Positions 17,727 through 27,154 of a stretch of 64,000 nucleotides of DNA are shown here, piece by piece. Made by a program: the position numbers and the translations under genes. This stretch comes from QHXW01 sp035297145 (GTDB lineage Bacteria > Acidobacteriota > Terriglobia > Bryobacterales > Bryobacteraceae). The notes beneath the pieces are model-generated. The model saw only the letters and a program-made list of their open reading frames with translations. It was not told where the DNA came from and did not search any database. The stretch is from contig DATGZN010000006.1 of NCBI GenBank assembly GCA_035297145.1, forward strand, positions 62,001 to 126,000. The letters run 5' to 3'. Numbering within the stretch: position 1 is the stretch's first letter; each line of letters starts with the position of its first letter.

Positions 17727-19825
17727 ATGAAGAACCGCATTCTGTACGGCTCGGCGCTTGTCCTGCTGATCATTTCGGCCACGCTGGTGATCTGGCAGGG
17801 CTCGTTCGATTTCGGCGGCTTCCGGCCCAACGATCCCCAACAAACCTTCACTTTTTGGGCGGTTTCCATCCTCATCTTCCTGTTGATGGTGACGCTGGGT
17901 TTCATGCTGGTACGCATCGGCGTGAAGCTCTACATCGAGCGCCGCAGCAACCGGGAGGGCTCGCGCATCAAGACCAAGCTGGTGATCGGGGCATTGGTGC
18001 TGAGCTTTACTCCAGTGTTTTTCATGGTGCTGTTCAGCGTGCATGTCTTGAACCGCACGTTGGAAAAGTGGTTCATGGCCCCGGTGACATACGAGCGTGT
18101 GGCATTCGTCCAAATCACCAAGGTGCTGGAGGACGAGATTCGAAAGAAGGCCGATGCGCAGGCCGCCCTGCTGGCCTCACGTCCGGAAACACAGATGCTC
18201 TTAGCCGCGGGGAAGGGCGAGCCCGGAGGACTTGAGCAATTCTGCCGCGCTGAAGATGTCAAGGCAGCGGCAATTGAGTCCGCTTCCGGAACAATCGTCG
18301 ACCAGTGCGGGCCAATGGATGCGCTGCACACCAACGACAAGAGTGCCATCGTGGTGAGCCGATTGGTGGATGTTGGCGGAGAGACGGTGGGGCGTGTTTT
18401 GCTGGCGCCGCAGATTCCCGTGGACATGGCCCAGAAGCGCGCGGCCATTGAGGCGTACAACAGCAACTATGCCCGACTGGCAGGCAATCGCCACGGGGTG
18501 CGCAACTCCTCCCTGTTGCTGCTGTCGCTGATCACGCTGTTTGTGTTGTTCGTGGCCACCTGGATCGCGCAGATTCTGGCCCGCCAGATCAGCGTGCCCA
18601 TCGCCGCGCTGGTGCATGCGGCAAGTGAGGTGCGCGCCGGCAACTTGGGCCATCGCGTGGAAACGCCGGCTAACGACGAACTGGCCAGCCTGGTGCGCGG
18701 CTTCAACGAAATGACGCGGGAGCTCGAGAGCAACAGCCGCGAATTGGATGCGCGCCGCCGTTTCACCGAGGCCATTCTCGAAAGCATTCCCACGGGAGTG
18801 ATCTCCGTCTCGGCCGACGGCCGCATCCAGCGCGTGAATCGCGCTCTGCGGCATATCTTTCCCGAAGAACAGGTCAACCGCGCCACCCGCCTGGAGGATC
18901 TGTTTTCGCGTGAAGACGCGGCGGAAATGCGCTACCTGATGAAGCGCGCCCGGCGAACCGGCATGGCTTCACGCCAGTTGGAATTTCGCGCCGAGGGGCA
19001 GGCGCGGCACATTTCGGTGACGGTTTCCGCGCTGGAAGAGAAGCTGCGCTCGGGATTCGTGATTGTTGTGGAGGACACCAGCGATTTGCTCCGCGCGCAG
19101 AAGGCGGCGGCATGGAACGAGGTGGCGCGGCGCATCGCTCATGAAATCAAGAATCCGTTGACACCAATCGCCCTCTCCGCGGAACGCATCAGCCGCCAGT
19201 TGGATCGTGCGCGTGTGCCCGTAGATGTGGCGCGCATCATGCGTGAGTGCACCGAGACCATTGCCACGGAGGTAGAGTCGGTCAAGAACCTGGTGAATGA
19301 GTTTTCGCAGTTCGCACGCTTCCCCGCGGCTCAGCCGGTCAAATGTGACCTGAACGAAGTCGTTCAGAGTGCGGTGGCCGTGTTCGCGGACCGGCTGGAT
19401 GGCATTGAGCTGCGCACGGAACTGGCGCCGGACCTTCCTCCCGTGAACGTCGATAAAGAGCAGTTCAAGCGCGTAGTCGTAAACCTGGTGGACAACGCGG
19501 CCGAGGCCATGCAGGATTCACTCTTCAGGCAGCTACTGATCTCCACGCGGCCCGGAACGGCGGACACCGTGGATCTCATGGTTGCCGATACAGGCTGCGG
19601 CGTTACCTCGGAAGACAGAGAAAAACTGTTTCTACCCTATTTCTCTACCAAGGGGCGAGGTACCGGGTTGGGACTCGCCATCGTCAATCACATCCTCTCG
19701 GATCACAACTCCCATATACGGGTGGAAGACAATCTGCCTGCGGGCACGCGCTTCACTATAGAAATTCCCGCCGCGCTCGAAGCCACGGAGGAGCATCGGC
19801 CTGAAGCCGCCCCCGTTACGCACGC

Positions 19826-19829
<4 letters not shown>
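17727..19829 (+). CDS. ntrY: Sensor histidine kinase, NtrY-like
   Basis: Membrane sensor kinase of 700 residues with the NtrY layout: N-terminal transmembrane helices (about 4-25, 43-65 and 90-110), an extracytoplasmic sensor segment, another helix near 265-290, HAMP (about 290-345), PAS (about 355-465), HisKA with H472 in RRIAHEIKNPLTPIAL, and a HATPase domain with NLVDNAAEAM, DTGCGV and GRGTGLGLAI. It phosphorylates the NtrX-like regulator whose gene overlaps its stop (ATGA). NtrYX pairs respond to nitrogen or redox state in other bacteria; the signal here is unknown. TATAAT at 17700-17705 lies 21 bases before the ATG. Confidence 0.92.
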
Positions 19830-21187
<1,358 letters not shown>

Positions 21188-21188
21188 A

Positions 21189-21722
21189 TCACGGACGCGC
21201 CGCGAGAATGCGATATTTCCGCAACAATTCGTAGATCACCACTCCCCCGGCGGTAGCAACGTTCAAAGAATGCTTGGTCCCGAGCATGGGAATGCGCACG
21301 TGGGTGTCCGCCAGCGCGGAAAGCTCCGGCGAGATGCCATCGATTTCATTTCCAAAAACAAGACACACCGGAAAGGCCGGCTCCCAATCGAAGAGGTCGA
21401 CCGACCGGACGCTGGTTTCAACTGCCGCGATCTCGCAGCCCTCGCCACGGAGGGCGGTGGCTTGCGCTACCGGGTCGGCAGCATATTCCCATGGGACGCT
21501 CGCCTCAGCGCCCAGTGCCGTCTTGCGGATGCCAGTGTGAGGTGGACGGCCTGTGATCCCGCAGAGATAGAGCTTGCGTAGTCCGGTGGCATCGGCCGTG
21601 CGAAAGAAAGCACCCACGTTGTAAAGGCTCCGGACGTTTTCGAGCAGCGCCACAACAGGAAGTTGCTGGATGCTATCGTATATAGCCGCGGCCTGCGTGG
21701 CGCGGTAGGGGAGCCGTTCCAT
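21189..21722 (-). CDS. TrmH/SpoU family RNA 2'-O-methyltransferase
   Basis: SPOUT-fold methyltransferase of 177 residues that would transfer a methyl group from S-adenosylmethionine to a ribose 2'-OH in tRNA or rRNA. Motif 1 (LENVRSLYNVGAFFRTADA), motif 2 (VCLVFGNEIDGIS) and motif 3 (VRIPMLGTKHSLNVATAGGV), which form the knotted cofactor site, are all present. It lacks an N-terminal RNA-binding extension, so it is a minimal form and its target is uncertain. It converges on the NtrX-like gene with one intervening base, so the two transcripts probably overlap at their ends. Confidence 0.9.
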   Translation of the reverse strand: MERLPYRATQAAAIYDSIQQLPVVALLENVRSLYNVGAFFRTADATGLRKLYLCGITGRPPHTGIRKTALGAEASVPWEYAADPVAQATALRGEGCEIAAVETSVRSVDLFDWEPAFPVCLVFGNEIDGISPELSALADTHVRIPMLGTKHSLNVATAGGVVIYELLRKYRILAARP

Positions 21723-21728
21723 AGCACC

Positions 21729-21734
21729 AGATTA
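21729..21734 (-). promoter_or_regulatory. TAATCT -10-like element, possible leaderless start
   Basis: On the minus strand TAATCT ends six bases before the methyltransferase ATG, and no ribosome site lies between. It fits the TANNNT pattern seen before several genes in this window. Confidence 0.45.
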
Positions 21735-21799
21735 TGGCAGGCGCCGGGGGCTGGTGAACCGGTTGCTGCGGCGGTAGAGTATCACTGGAGGAAATTCCC

Positions 21800-22252
21800 A
21801 TGCTGGCCAACAATCTCGTTCGAATGATTGAGGGTCACGCGGAGCAGATTACTGCCGATGTAATCAATCGCGTGCGCGAAGACCCGGAACTTCCCAACCT
21901 GAAGAAACTGCCCGAAAAAGAGTTGCGAAGCTGGGCGGGCCATATTCTGAAGCACCTGGGTGACTGGTTGTCCGAGAGTGATGAGAAGCAGATCGCCAGC
22001 TGTTATGAGGGGCTGGGCAAGCTGCGCTTCGATGAGCACGTTCCGCTTCACGAATCAGTGCGCAATTTTCAGCGGCTCAAGGACACCATGGTGACCTACA
22101 TTCGCAATCAAGGGAATCGTCAAACCACCATGGAACTCTACGCCGAAGAGGAGTTGGAGCACCTACTGGGACGGTTTTTCGACAAGATGATTTATTACAT
22201 GGTTCGCGGCTACGAAGGAGCGCGCCGGCACATGGAAGCCGCAGCCCACTAA
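21800..22252 (+). CDS. RsbRD N-terminal-like helical sensor protein
   Basis: An all-helical cytoplasmic protein of 150 residues resembling the RsbRD_N/globin-like sensor domain placed in front of stressosome or histidine-kinase proteins (MIEGHAEQITADVINRV, HILKHLGDWL, LRFDEHVPLHESVRNFQRLK). Here it stands alone with no STAS or kinase domain. A good GGAGG ribosome site precedes the ATG. If the family resemblance is right, it could sense a signal and act on a partner encoded elsewhere. No neighbour suggests the partner. Confidence 0.68.
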   Translation: MLANNLVRMIEGHAEQITADVINRVREDPELPNLKKLPEKELRSWAGHILKHLGDWLSESDEKQIASCYEGLGKLRFDEHVPLHESVRNFQRLKDTMVTYIRNQGNRQTTMELYAEEELEHLLGRFFDKMIYYMVRGYEGARRHMEAAAH

Positions 22253-22290
22253 CTCTGCGTGCCCGGTGCGAGGGGCATTAGCCTCCACGT

Positions 22291-22698
22291 CTACTGCGAT
22301 TCTTCTACGATCTCCGGGCCGAGAATGTGCAGGTGCACTTCGTCCATGATCTCGCTGGTGTCCGCGAGTTCCTCGCTCATCCGTTGCGCCGTGATGTGGC
22401 TCAACCGGTACTCGGCGAGCGTCAGCTTGCGCAACATGCGCATGCGCATCGGGCGCATGGTGCGATCCGGAAACGGCATCAGGAAATACGTTTCTTCACT
22501 CGTCAGTTCTGAGCCGTCCTCCACCGCTTCGACGAAGAGGCTGGCCGTGAGCCCCACCTGGCAAAAGTTGACCCGCATGCCATGTGTTTCCGGGAACAAT
22601 GCCCAGAGTTCCTGTTCGGTGTCGATATAGCCCGCGTAGTCGAAGCTCTCCGGCAGCGGGTACTTGCATCGCGGGTCCAAGAACGAGTATGCGGACAA
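22291..22698 (-). CDS. Conserved-looking hypothetical protein
   Basis: A 135-residue acidic protein with no recognised family and no signal peptide or membrane segment. The middle part (MPFPDRTMRPMRMRML) is unusually rich in Met, Arg and Pro, and the C-terminus is acidic (SEELADTSEIMDEVHLHIL). The start is TTG at 22698; no upstream ATG or GTG keeps the frame. Third-position GC matches its neighbours, which supports it being real coding sequence. Confidence 0.65.
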   Translation of the reverse strand: MSAYSFLDPRCKYPLPESFDYAGYIDTEQELWALFPETHGMRVNFCQVGLTASLFVEAVEDGSELTSEETYFLMPFPDRTMRPMRMRMLRKLTLAEYRLSHITAQRMSEELADTSEIMDEVHLHILGPEIVEESQ

Positions 22699-22817
22699 GG
22701 CGGCGCTCCTCGCCCAGCCGGCAATAGCAGCCGACTAGAGCATTTGAAAAGTATCTCTCAAAATTAAACGTTTCGTAACAAAAAAAGTACTATTCGAGGA
22801 ATGGCCCCACCCTGGTT

Positions 22818-22823
22818 TACAAT
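22818..22823 (+). promoter_or_regulatory. TACAAT -10-like element, possible leaderless start
   Basis: TACAAT ends six bases before the GTG start at 22830. The preceding 60 bases are markedly AT-rich for this genome, as expected of a promoter. No Shine-Dalgarno sequence is visible. Confidence 0.5.
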
Positions 22824-22829
22824 TGTTCC

Positions 22830-23801
22830 GTGCAAAACTTGACCACTCTTTCACGGCGGACTCTTCTGGGGGCTTTGGCGGCCGGTGCGGCCGTCCAGGC
22901 CCAGAATCGTGAACCACAGGAATGGAAGCCCCGGCTAGGCGTACTGGGCCCTTACAGCGAAGGCAATCTGGCGTTTGCCGGCGAGGCCGGTTTCAACAGC
23001 ATGATTCTGGGGGCGACACGCCACTCGGCGCTCGATGCGGCAGCCCTCAATGATGCGCAGATCGCGAAAATCAAAGGGGTAATTGACCGTTCCGGTGTAC
23101 ACATCTCGGCCTTGCAAGTGACCCAAAATCACATCGCCGGCGACCCTGGCGAGCGCAGCCGGGAAAACGCATATTTCCTTAGCGCCATCGAATTGGCGGG
23201 AAAACTCGGCGTGCCCCATATAGGCACGGCATCGGGAAAAGACCCGAAAAAGTCGCTGAAGGAACAAGTTGACGAGATTGTCCGCGTCTACAACGAGAAA
23301 TACTTCGCCGCCTGCGAGAAGTACCACGTGCGAATTCTATGGGAGCCCTGGCCCGGCGGTCCCAACGTCGCTACCAGCCCTGTCGGATTCGAAACCTTAT
23401 TTAAAGCGTTCGGCAATTCGCCGTTTGTCGGCCTGCAGTACGATCCTTCGCACCTGGTTTGGCAGATGATGGATCCGATCCAAACCGCGCGCGATTTCGC
23501 CGACAAGATCTACGACGTGCATCTCAAGGATACTGAGATCCGCTGGCCCATCTTGCGCCGCGGCGGCATTAATCCGGTGGACGACGCCGAGTGGTGGCGT
23601 TTCCGTTTGCCCGGACTTGGCTCTATCGACTGGCCGGCTTTCTTCACGGTGTTGCAGGACGTGGGGTACACCGGCGCGATGAGCGTTGAGCATGAAGACC
23701 CGCTTTACGACCCACCCGGCGGCAAAGGTGATTTCACGGAAGGTTGCAAAACCGGCTTCCGCATGGCGTACCGGTATCTGAAGCAGTACGTACCCGTCTA
23801 G
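22830..23801 (+). CDS. Tat-exported sugar phosphate isomerase/epimerase (AP endonuclease 2-like TIM barrel)
   Basis: Xylose isomerase-like TIM barrel of 323 residues with a twin-arginine signal (LSRRTLLGALAAGAAV). Metal-site elements typical of the family are visible: the Glu and Trp in VRILWEPWPGGPN, the His in LQYDPSHLVWQ, the Asp and His in DKIYDVHLKD, and the Glu in AMSVEHEDP. It probably isomerises or epimerises a sugar or keto-inositol outside the cytoplasm. It stands alone but resembles the Gfo/Idh/MocA gene upstream in being Tat-exported; such pairs often act in the same glycoside-oxidation route. Confidence 0.88.
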   Translation: MQNLTTLSRRTLLGALAAGAAVQAQNREPQEWKPRLGVLGPYSEGNLAFAGEAGFNSMILGATRHSALDAAALNDAQIAKIKGVIDRSGVHISALQVTQNHIAGDPGERSRENAYFLSAIELAGKLGVPHIGTASGKDPKKSLKEQVDEIVRVYNEKYFAACEKYHVRILWEPWPGGPNVATSPVGFETLFKAFGNSPFVGLQYDPSHLVWQMMDPIQTARDFADKIYDVHLKDTEIRWPILRRGGINPVDDAEWWRFRLPGLGSIDWPAFFTVLQDVGYTGAMSVEHEDPLYDPPGGKGDFTEGCKTGFRMAYRYLKQYVPV

Positions 23802-23813
23802 GGGCCGAAGAGG

Positions 23814-25148
23814 TCAGCCCGGGTTGCCCACCAGCATCACACGCACATCCATGACGTTCGTGTTGGTCGGCCCGGTGATGACGAGATCTCCGAGTTCCTC
23901 GAAATAGTGATACGAATCGTTCGCGTCGAGATGCCTCTGTGCTTCGGGGCCGCGCGCTAGAGTGTAGCCATCCGCGATCGCTCCAGCGGCGTCGGTCGGG
24001 CCGTCTGTTCCGTCAGTGCCCCCGCTCAGCACGACTGCCTGTTCGAGTCCGGCGATGTCCAGGGCCGCGGCCAGTACAAATTCCTGGTTGCGCCCGCCTG
24101 AACCGTTTCCACGCAGCGTCACGGTTGTCTCGCCGCCGCTGATCACGCACGCCGGGCGTGGCACGGGGCGGCCATACTGGACGATTTCCTTGGCGATGGC
24201 GGCGTGCATGCGGGCAATCTCGCGCGTCTCGCCCTCAATCTGTGTCGAGAGAATCAAGGTATGGAAGCCCAGCTCGCGTGCCCGTAACGCGGCGGCTTCG
24301 ACCGCCAGCCGATTGCTGCCTACGATCAGGTTCTGGACCCGCGCAAACGCCGGGTCTCCGCGTTTGGGAGTTTCGCGGATGGCGCCGTGCGCACCGCTCT
24401 CGAGCCGATCTCGAATATTAGCCGGCGCACGGCCTAGAATTTCGTATTTCTCGAGCACAGCCCTGGCGATCGAGAACGTGGAGGCATCGGGCGCCGTAGT
24501 ACCCGATCCGATCACGTCGAGATTGTCGCCGATCACATCCGACAGAATCAGCGCGAGGACGCGCGCCGGGTAAGCCATTCGCGCCAGTTGCCCGCCTTTG
24601 ATGCCGGAAATGTGCTTGCGCACAGCATTGATCTCGTGAATGGTAGCGCCGCAAGCCAGTAGCAATTTCGTTACCGTCTGCTTTTCTTCCAGCGTGACGG
24701 GCGGAGCAGGGAAGGGCAGCAACGCGGATGCACCACCCGAGATCAGGCAAATGACGAGATCTTCCGCGCCCGCGCCAGTGGCGATCTCCGCGATGCGCCG
24801 CGCGCCGCGCACGCCGGGCTCGTCGGGCACCGGGTGGCCGCTCTCATTCAGTTGGATCCAGCGCAGTTTCGCCAGATGGCCGTATTTGACGTTCACGAGC
24901 GACTCACCGCGCTTTTCCGCAGGCAGGCCGAGCCTCTCGATTGCTTGTGCCATGGCCGCTCCCGCTTTGCCTGCGCCCACCACATGAATCTTGCGGATGC
25001 CGCGCAGCGGATAACGCGTTCTGCCGGCGATGAGGGTGGCGTCGCGCATGCGCACGTGACGCAGAACAGCCGCGATGGGATCAGCGGCCGCTAACGCAGC
25101 GCGGAAGATTGCCAGCGCCTGCTGCCGCAGTTTGCGTTCGATCTTCAT
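23814..25148 (-). CDS. Glycerate 2-kinase (GckA/MOFRL family)
   Basis: ATP-dependent kinase of 444 residues making 2-phosphoglycerate from D-glycerate, a step of glyoxylate or serine metabolism. It has the DUF4147 N-terminal domain (IHVVGAGKAGAAMAQAIERL) with the Gly-rich LISGGASALLPFPAPPVTLEEK nucleotide region, and the MOFRL C-terminal domain (GRNQEFVLAAAL, SGGTDGTDGPTDAAGA). The last gene of a three-gene minus-strand operon; its ATG overlaps the shikimate kinase stop (ATGA). Confidence 0.92.
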   Translation of the reverse strand: MKIERKLRQQALAIFRAALAAADPIAAVLRHVRMRDATLIAGRTRYPLRGIRKIHVVGAGKAGAAMAQAIERLGLPAEKRGESLVNVKYGHLAKLRWIQLNESGHPVPDEPGVRGARRIAEIATGAGAEDLVICLISGGASALLPFPAPPVTLEEKQTVTKLLLACGATIHEINAVRKHISGIKGGQLARMAYPARVLALILSDVIGDNLDVIGSGTTAPDASTFSIARAVLEKYEILGRAPANIRDRLESGAHGAIRETPKRGDPAFARVQNLIVGSNRLAVEAAALRARELGFHTLILSTQIEGETREIARMHAAIAKEIVQYGRPVPRPACVISGGETTVTLRGNGSGGRNQEFVLAAALDIAGLEQAVVLSGGTDGTDGPTDAAGAIADGYTLARGPEAQRHLDANDSYHYFEELGDLVITGPTNTNVMDVRVMLVGNPG

Positions 25149-25675
25149 TCGAACAGCGGGAGTTTCAGAATCTCTTCGATGGCGACCGAGGGATCGTCAC
25201 AATCGATGCGAATGCGGTAATCGGCCTTGGAATACGCCGCCTGGCGTCCGCGAAAAAGCTCTTCAAAGCGTTGCCGGTCGCGCGCCAGTGGCCGGTGGGA
25301 AGCCTGCTCCACGCGCCGCCGCACCGTTTCCAGAGGGCAATCGAGCCAGATGGTGACGCCGTGATTCTCCAATAAGTCGAAATTGCCGGTTTGCACGAAC
25401 GTTCCACCGCCCAGCGCAATCACCGTGGGCTTTCCGCGCTCGATCGTCCGCACGTGTTTGAGCAGCGCCGCGGACTCGATGCGCCGGAATTCGGACTCGC
25501 CCATTTTGTCGAATAGCTCCGCGATGGTGGTTTCCTGCTGCGCTTCAATCTCCTCATCGAGGTCGGCGAACTGCCATCCCAGCCGGTCCGCCAGCAGCCG
25601 GCCGATGGTGGATTTCCCCGAGCCCATAAAGCCCACCAGGTAAATGCCGGGCGTGCGCTTCAGCTTGAGGATCAT
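25145..25675 (-). CDS. aroK: Shikimate kinase
   Basis: Phosphorylates shikimate in aromatic amino acid synthesis, 176 residues from the ATG at 25675. That start overlaps the SDR stop (ATGA), so the longer upstream frame is discarded. Walker A is GFMGSGKST, the shikimate-binding DLDEEIE motif follows, and FDKMGESEFRRIES, ALGGGTF and the adenine-loop RPLARDRQRFEELFRGRQAAY are all in order. It is sandwiched between an SDR and glycerate kinase with four-base overlaps on both sides, an unusual setting for this gene. Confidence 0.93.
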   Translation of the reverse strand: MILKLKRTPGIYLVGFMGSGKSTIGRLLADRLGWQFADLDEEIEAQQETTIAELFDKMGESEFRRIESAALLKHVRTIERGKPTVIALGGGTFVQTGNFDLLENHGVTIWLDCPLETVRRRVEQASHRPLARDRQRFEELFRGRQAAYSKADYRIRIDCDDPSVAIEEILKLPLFE

Positions 25676-26454
25676 GCGGACGCACCGCTCTGGTTGATGG
25701 CGGCGAGCCTGGACTCCACCGTCGCCGGGAACAGCCGGCTGAGAGCCACCAGCAGCCAGCCGATGCGCGGAACCACAACCGTGCGCGCCTCCCGCTCCAC
25801 ACCGCGTGCCACGGCTTCCGCACATTCCTCGGCGGTGATGGCGAACCGCCGGCCCTTCGCGATGGGCTCGGGCGGGTGCGTACCCAACGCATGCGCTTGA
25901 AACTCAGTCTTGACGTATCCGGGACAGACTGCCATGACGTGAATGCCATCCGGCTTCAGTTCGGTTCGCAGGCCATCGGTCAGCGACCCCAGCGCGAACT
26001 TCGAAACCGAATACAAGGTGAACCAAGGCAATGTCACTTTGCCCGCGATGGAACTGATGTTGACGATCGTGCCACCCTTCCGCTCGCGCATATGAGGCGT
26101 GACGAGTTGCGTGAGAGCCAGCGGCGCGAAAAGGTTTAACTCAAACATGCGGCGCGCATCGGCCATGGGAGCTTTCCAGGCCGGCGCGTACAGTCCCATA
26201 CCGGCGTTGTTCACCAGGATGTCGATCCGGCCAAACTGCTCGATGGTCCGCGCCACCAGGCTCTCGCGCGTCTCTTCGCTGGTGATGTCTCCGGCGGTCC
26301 GCAGTGTACCCGGCCCGCCCACCGCGGCGAGTCTCTCCGCGTTCCGCGCCACGATCGAAAGTCGCGCGCCGCGTGCCTCGAACACCCGCACGCATGCCGC
26401 GCCGATGCCCTCCGAAGCTCCCGTAATCAGTGCCACTTTGCCTTGGATTTGCAT
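25672..26454 (-). CDS. SDR family oxidoreductase
   Basis: NAD(P)-dependent short-chain dehydrogenase of 260 residues from the ATG at 26454; longer upstream starts would run into the divergent LON-domain gene. TGASEGIG is at residues 11-18, NNAG at 82-85, and the catalytic S135, Y148, K152 are intact. The C-terminus has a hydrophobic helix (VPRIGWLLVALSRLFPA), as in membrane-associated SDRs. First gene of the SDR-aroK-glycerate kinase operon. The substrate is not apparent. Confidence 0.92.
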   Translation of the reverse strand: MQIQGKVALITGASEGIGAACVRVFEARGARLSIVARNAERLAAVGGPGTLRTAGDITSEETRESLVARTIEQFGRIDILVNNAGMGLYAPAWKAPMADARRMFELNLFAPLALTQLVTPHMRERKGGTIVNISSIAGKVTLPWFTLYSVSKFALGSLTDGLRTELKPDGIHVMAVCPGYVKTEFQAHALGTHPPEPIAKGRRFAITAEECAEAVARGVEREARTVVVPRIGWLLVALSRLFPATVESRLAAINQSGASA

Positions 26455-26527
26455 TTTGTCGCGCGGCACGTCGCGGGCGCGCATGCCCTGACACGCAAAT
26501 TCCGTGCCGAAACGCAATAATAGTACC

Positions 26528-27154
26528 ATGCAGCTGTTGCCCTTGTTCCCATTGCGCGTCGTGGTCTTTCCGCGCACAACGCTTCCGCTGCATATCTTTG
26601 AGGATCGGTACAAGGAATTGATCGGCGAAGCCATCCAAAGCACCTCCGAATTCGGCATCGTACTGGCGAGAGAAGATGGCATCGTCAACGCCGGCTGTAC
26701 GGTGGTGGTAGAGAAGGTACTCAAGAATTATGCCGACGGGCGCATGGATATCCTCACGCGCGGCGTGCGCCGGTTCGAGATTCTGGGTCTGAATGAAGAC
26801 AAGTCGTATCTGCGGGGGGAAGTGGAATTCTTCGATGATGATGAACCGGGTCCCGGGCCAACGGACCTGCAGGAAAAAGCGCTGGTGCAGTATCGGGGCC
26901 TTCTGGAAACAGGCGAATTGCGCGAGAGCGAGCCGGTGTTATCCGATCCGCAGCTTAGTTTTCAACTCGCGCAAGCCGTGCAGGACATGGATTTTCTGAG
27001 CCTGCTGCTGCGCAACCGCTCCGAGCCGCAGCGGCTCAAACAGTTGGCCGACTACCTGGCGCGCCTGGCACCCAAGCTGCGTGAAGCCTCGCGCATGCGG
27101 AAACTGGCGCCACTCAACGGGCACGGCACGACCCCATCCGGAATGTCAGGGTGA
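26528..27154 (+). CDS. LON substrate-binding domain protein
   Basis: Stand-alone homologue of the N-terminal domain of Lon protease, 208 residues, without the AAA+ or protease parts. Family signs are LPLFPLRVVVFPRTTLPLHI, FEDRYKELI and FGIVLAREDG. Such proteins are thought to bind unfolded proteins or act as adaptors. The ATG at 26528 is preferred to GTG 26504; an AATAAT hexamer sits six bases before it and no ribosome site is seen. Its stop shares a base with the next ATG (TGATG), so it is coupled with the TonB-like gene. Confidence 0.9.
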   Translation: MQLLPLFPLRVVVFPRTTLPLHIFEDRYKELIGEAIQSTSEFGIVLAREDGIVNAGCTVVVEKVLKNYADGRMDILTRGVRRFEILGLNEDKSYLRGEVEFFDDDEPGPGPTDLQEKALVQYRGLLETGELRESEPVLSDPQLSFQLAQAVQDMDFLSLLLRNRSEPQRLKQLADYLARLAPKLREASRMRKLAPLNGHGTTPSGMSG

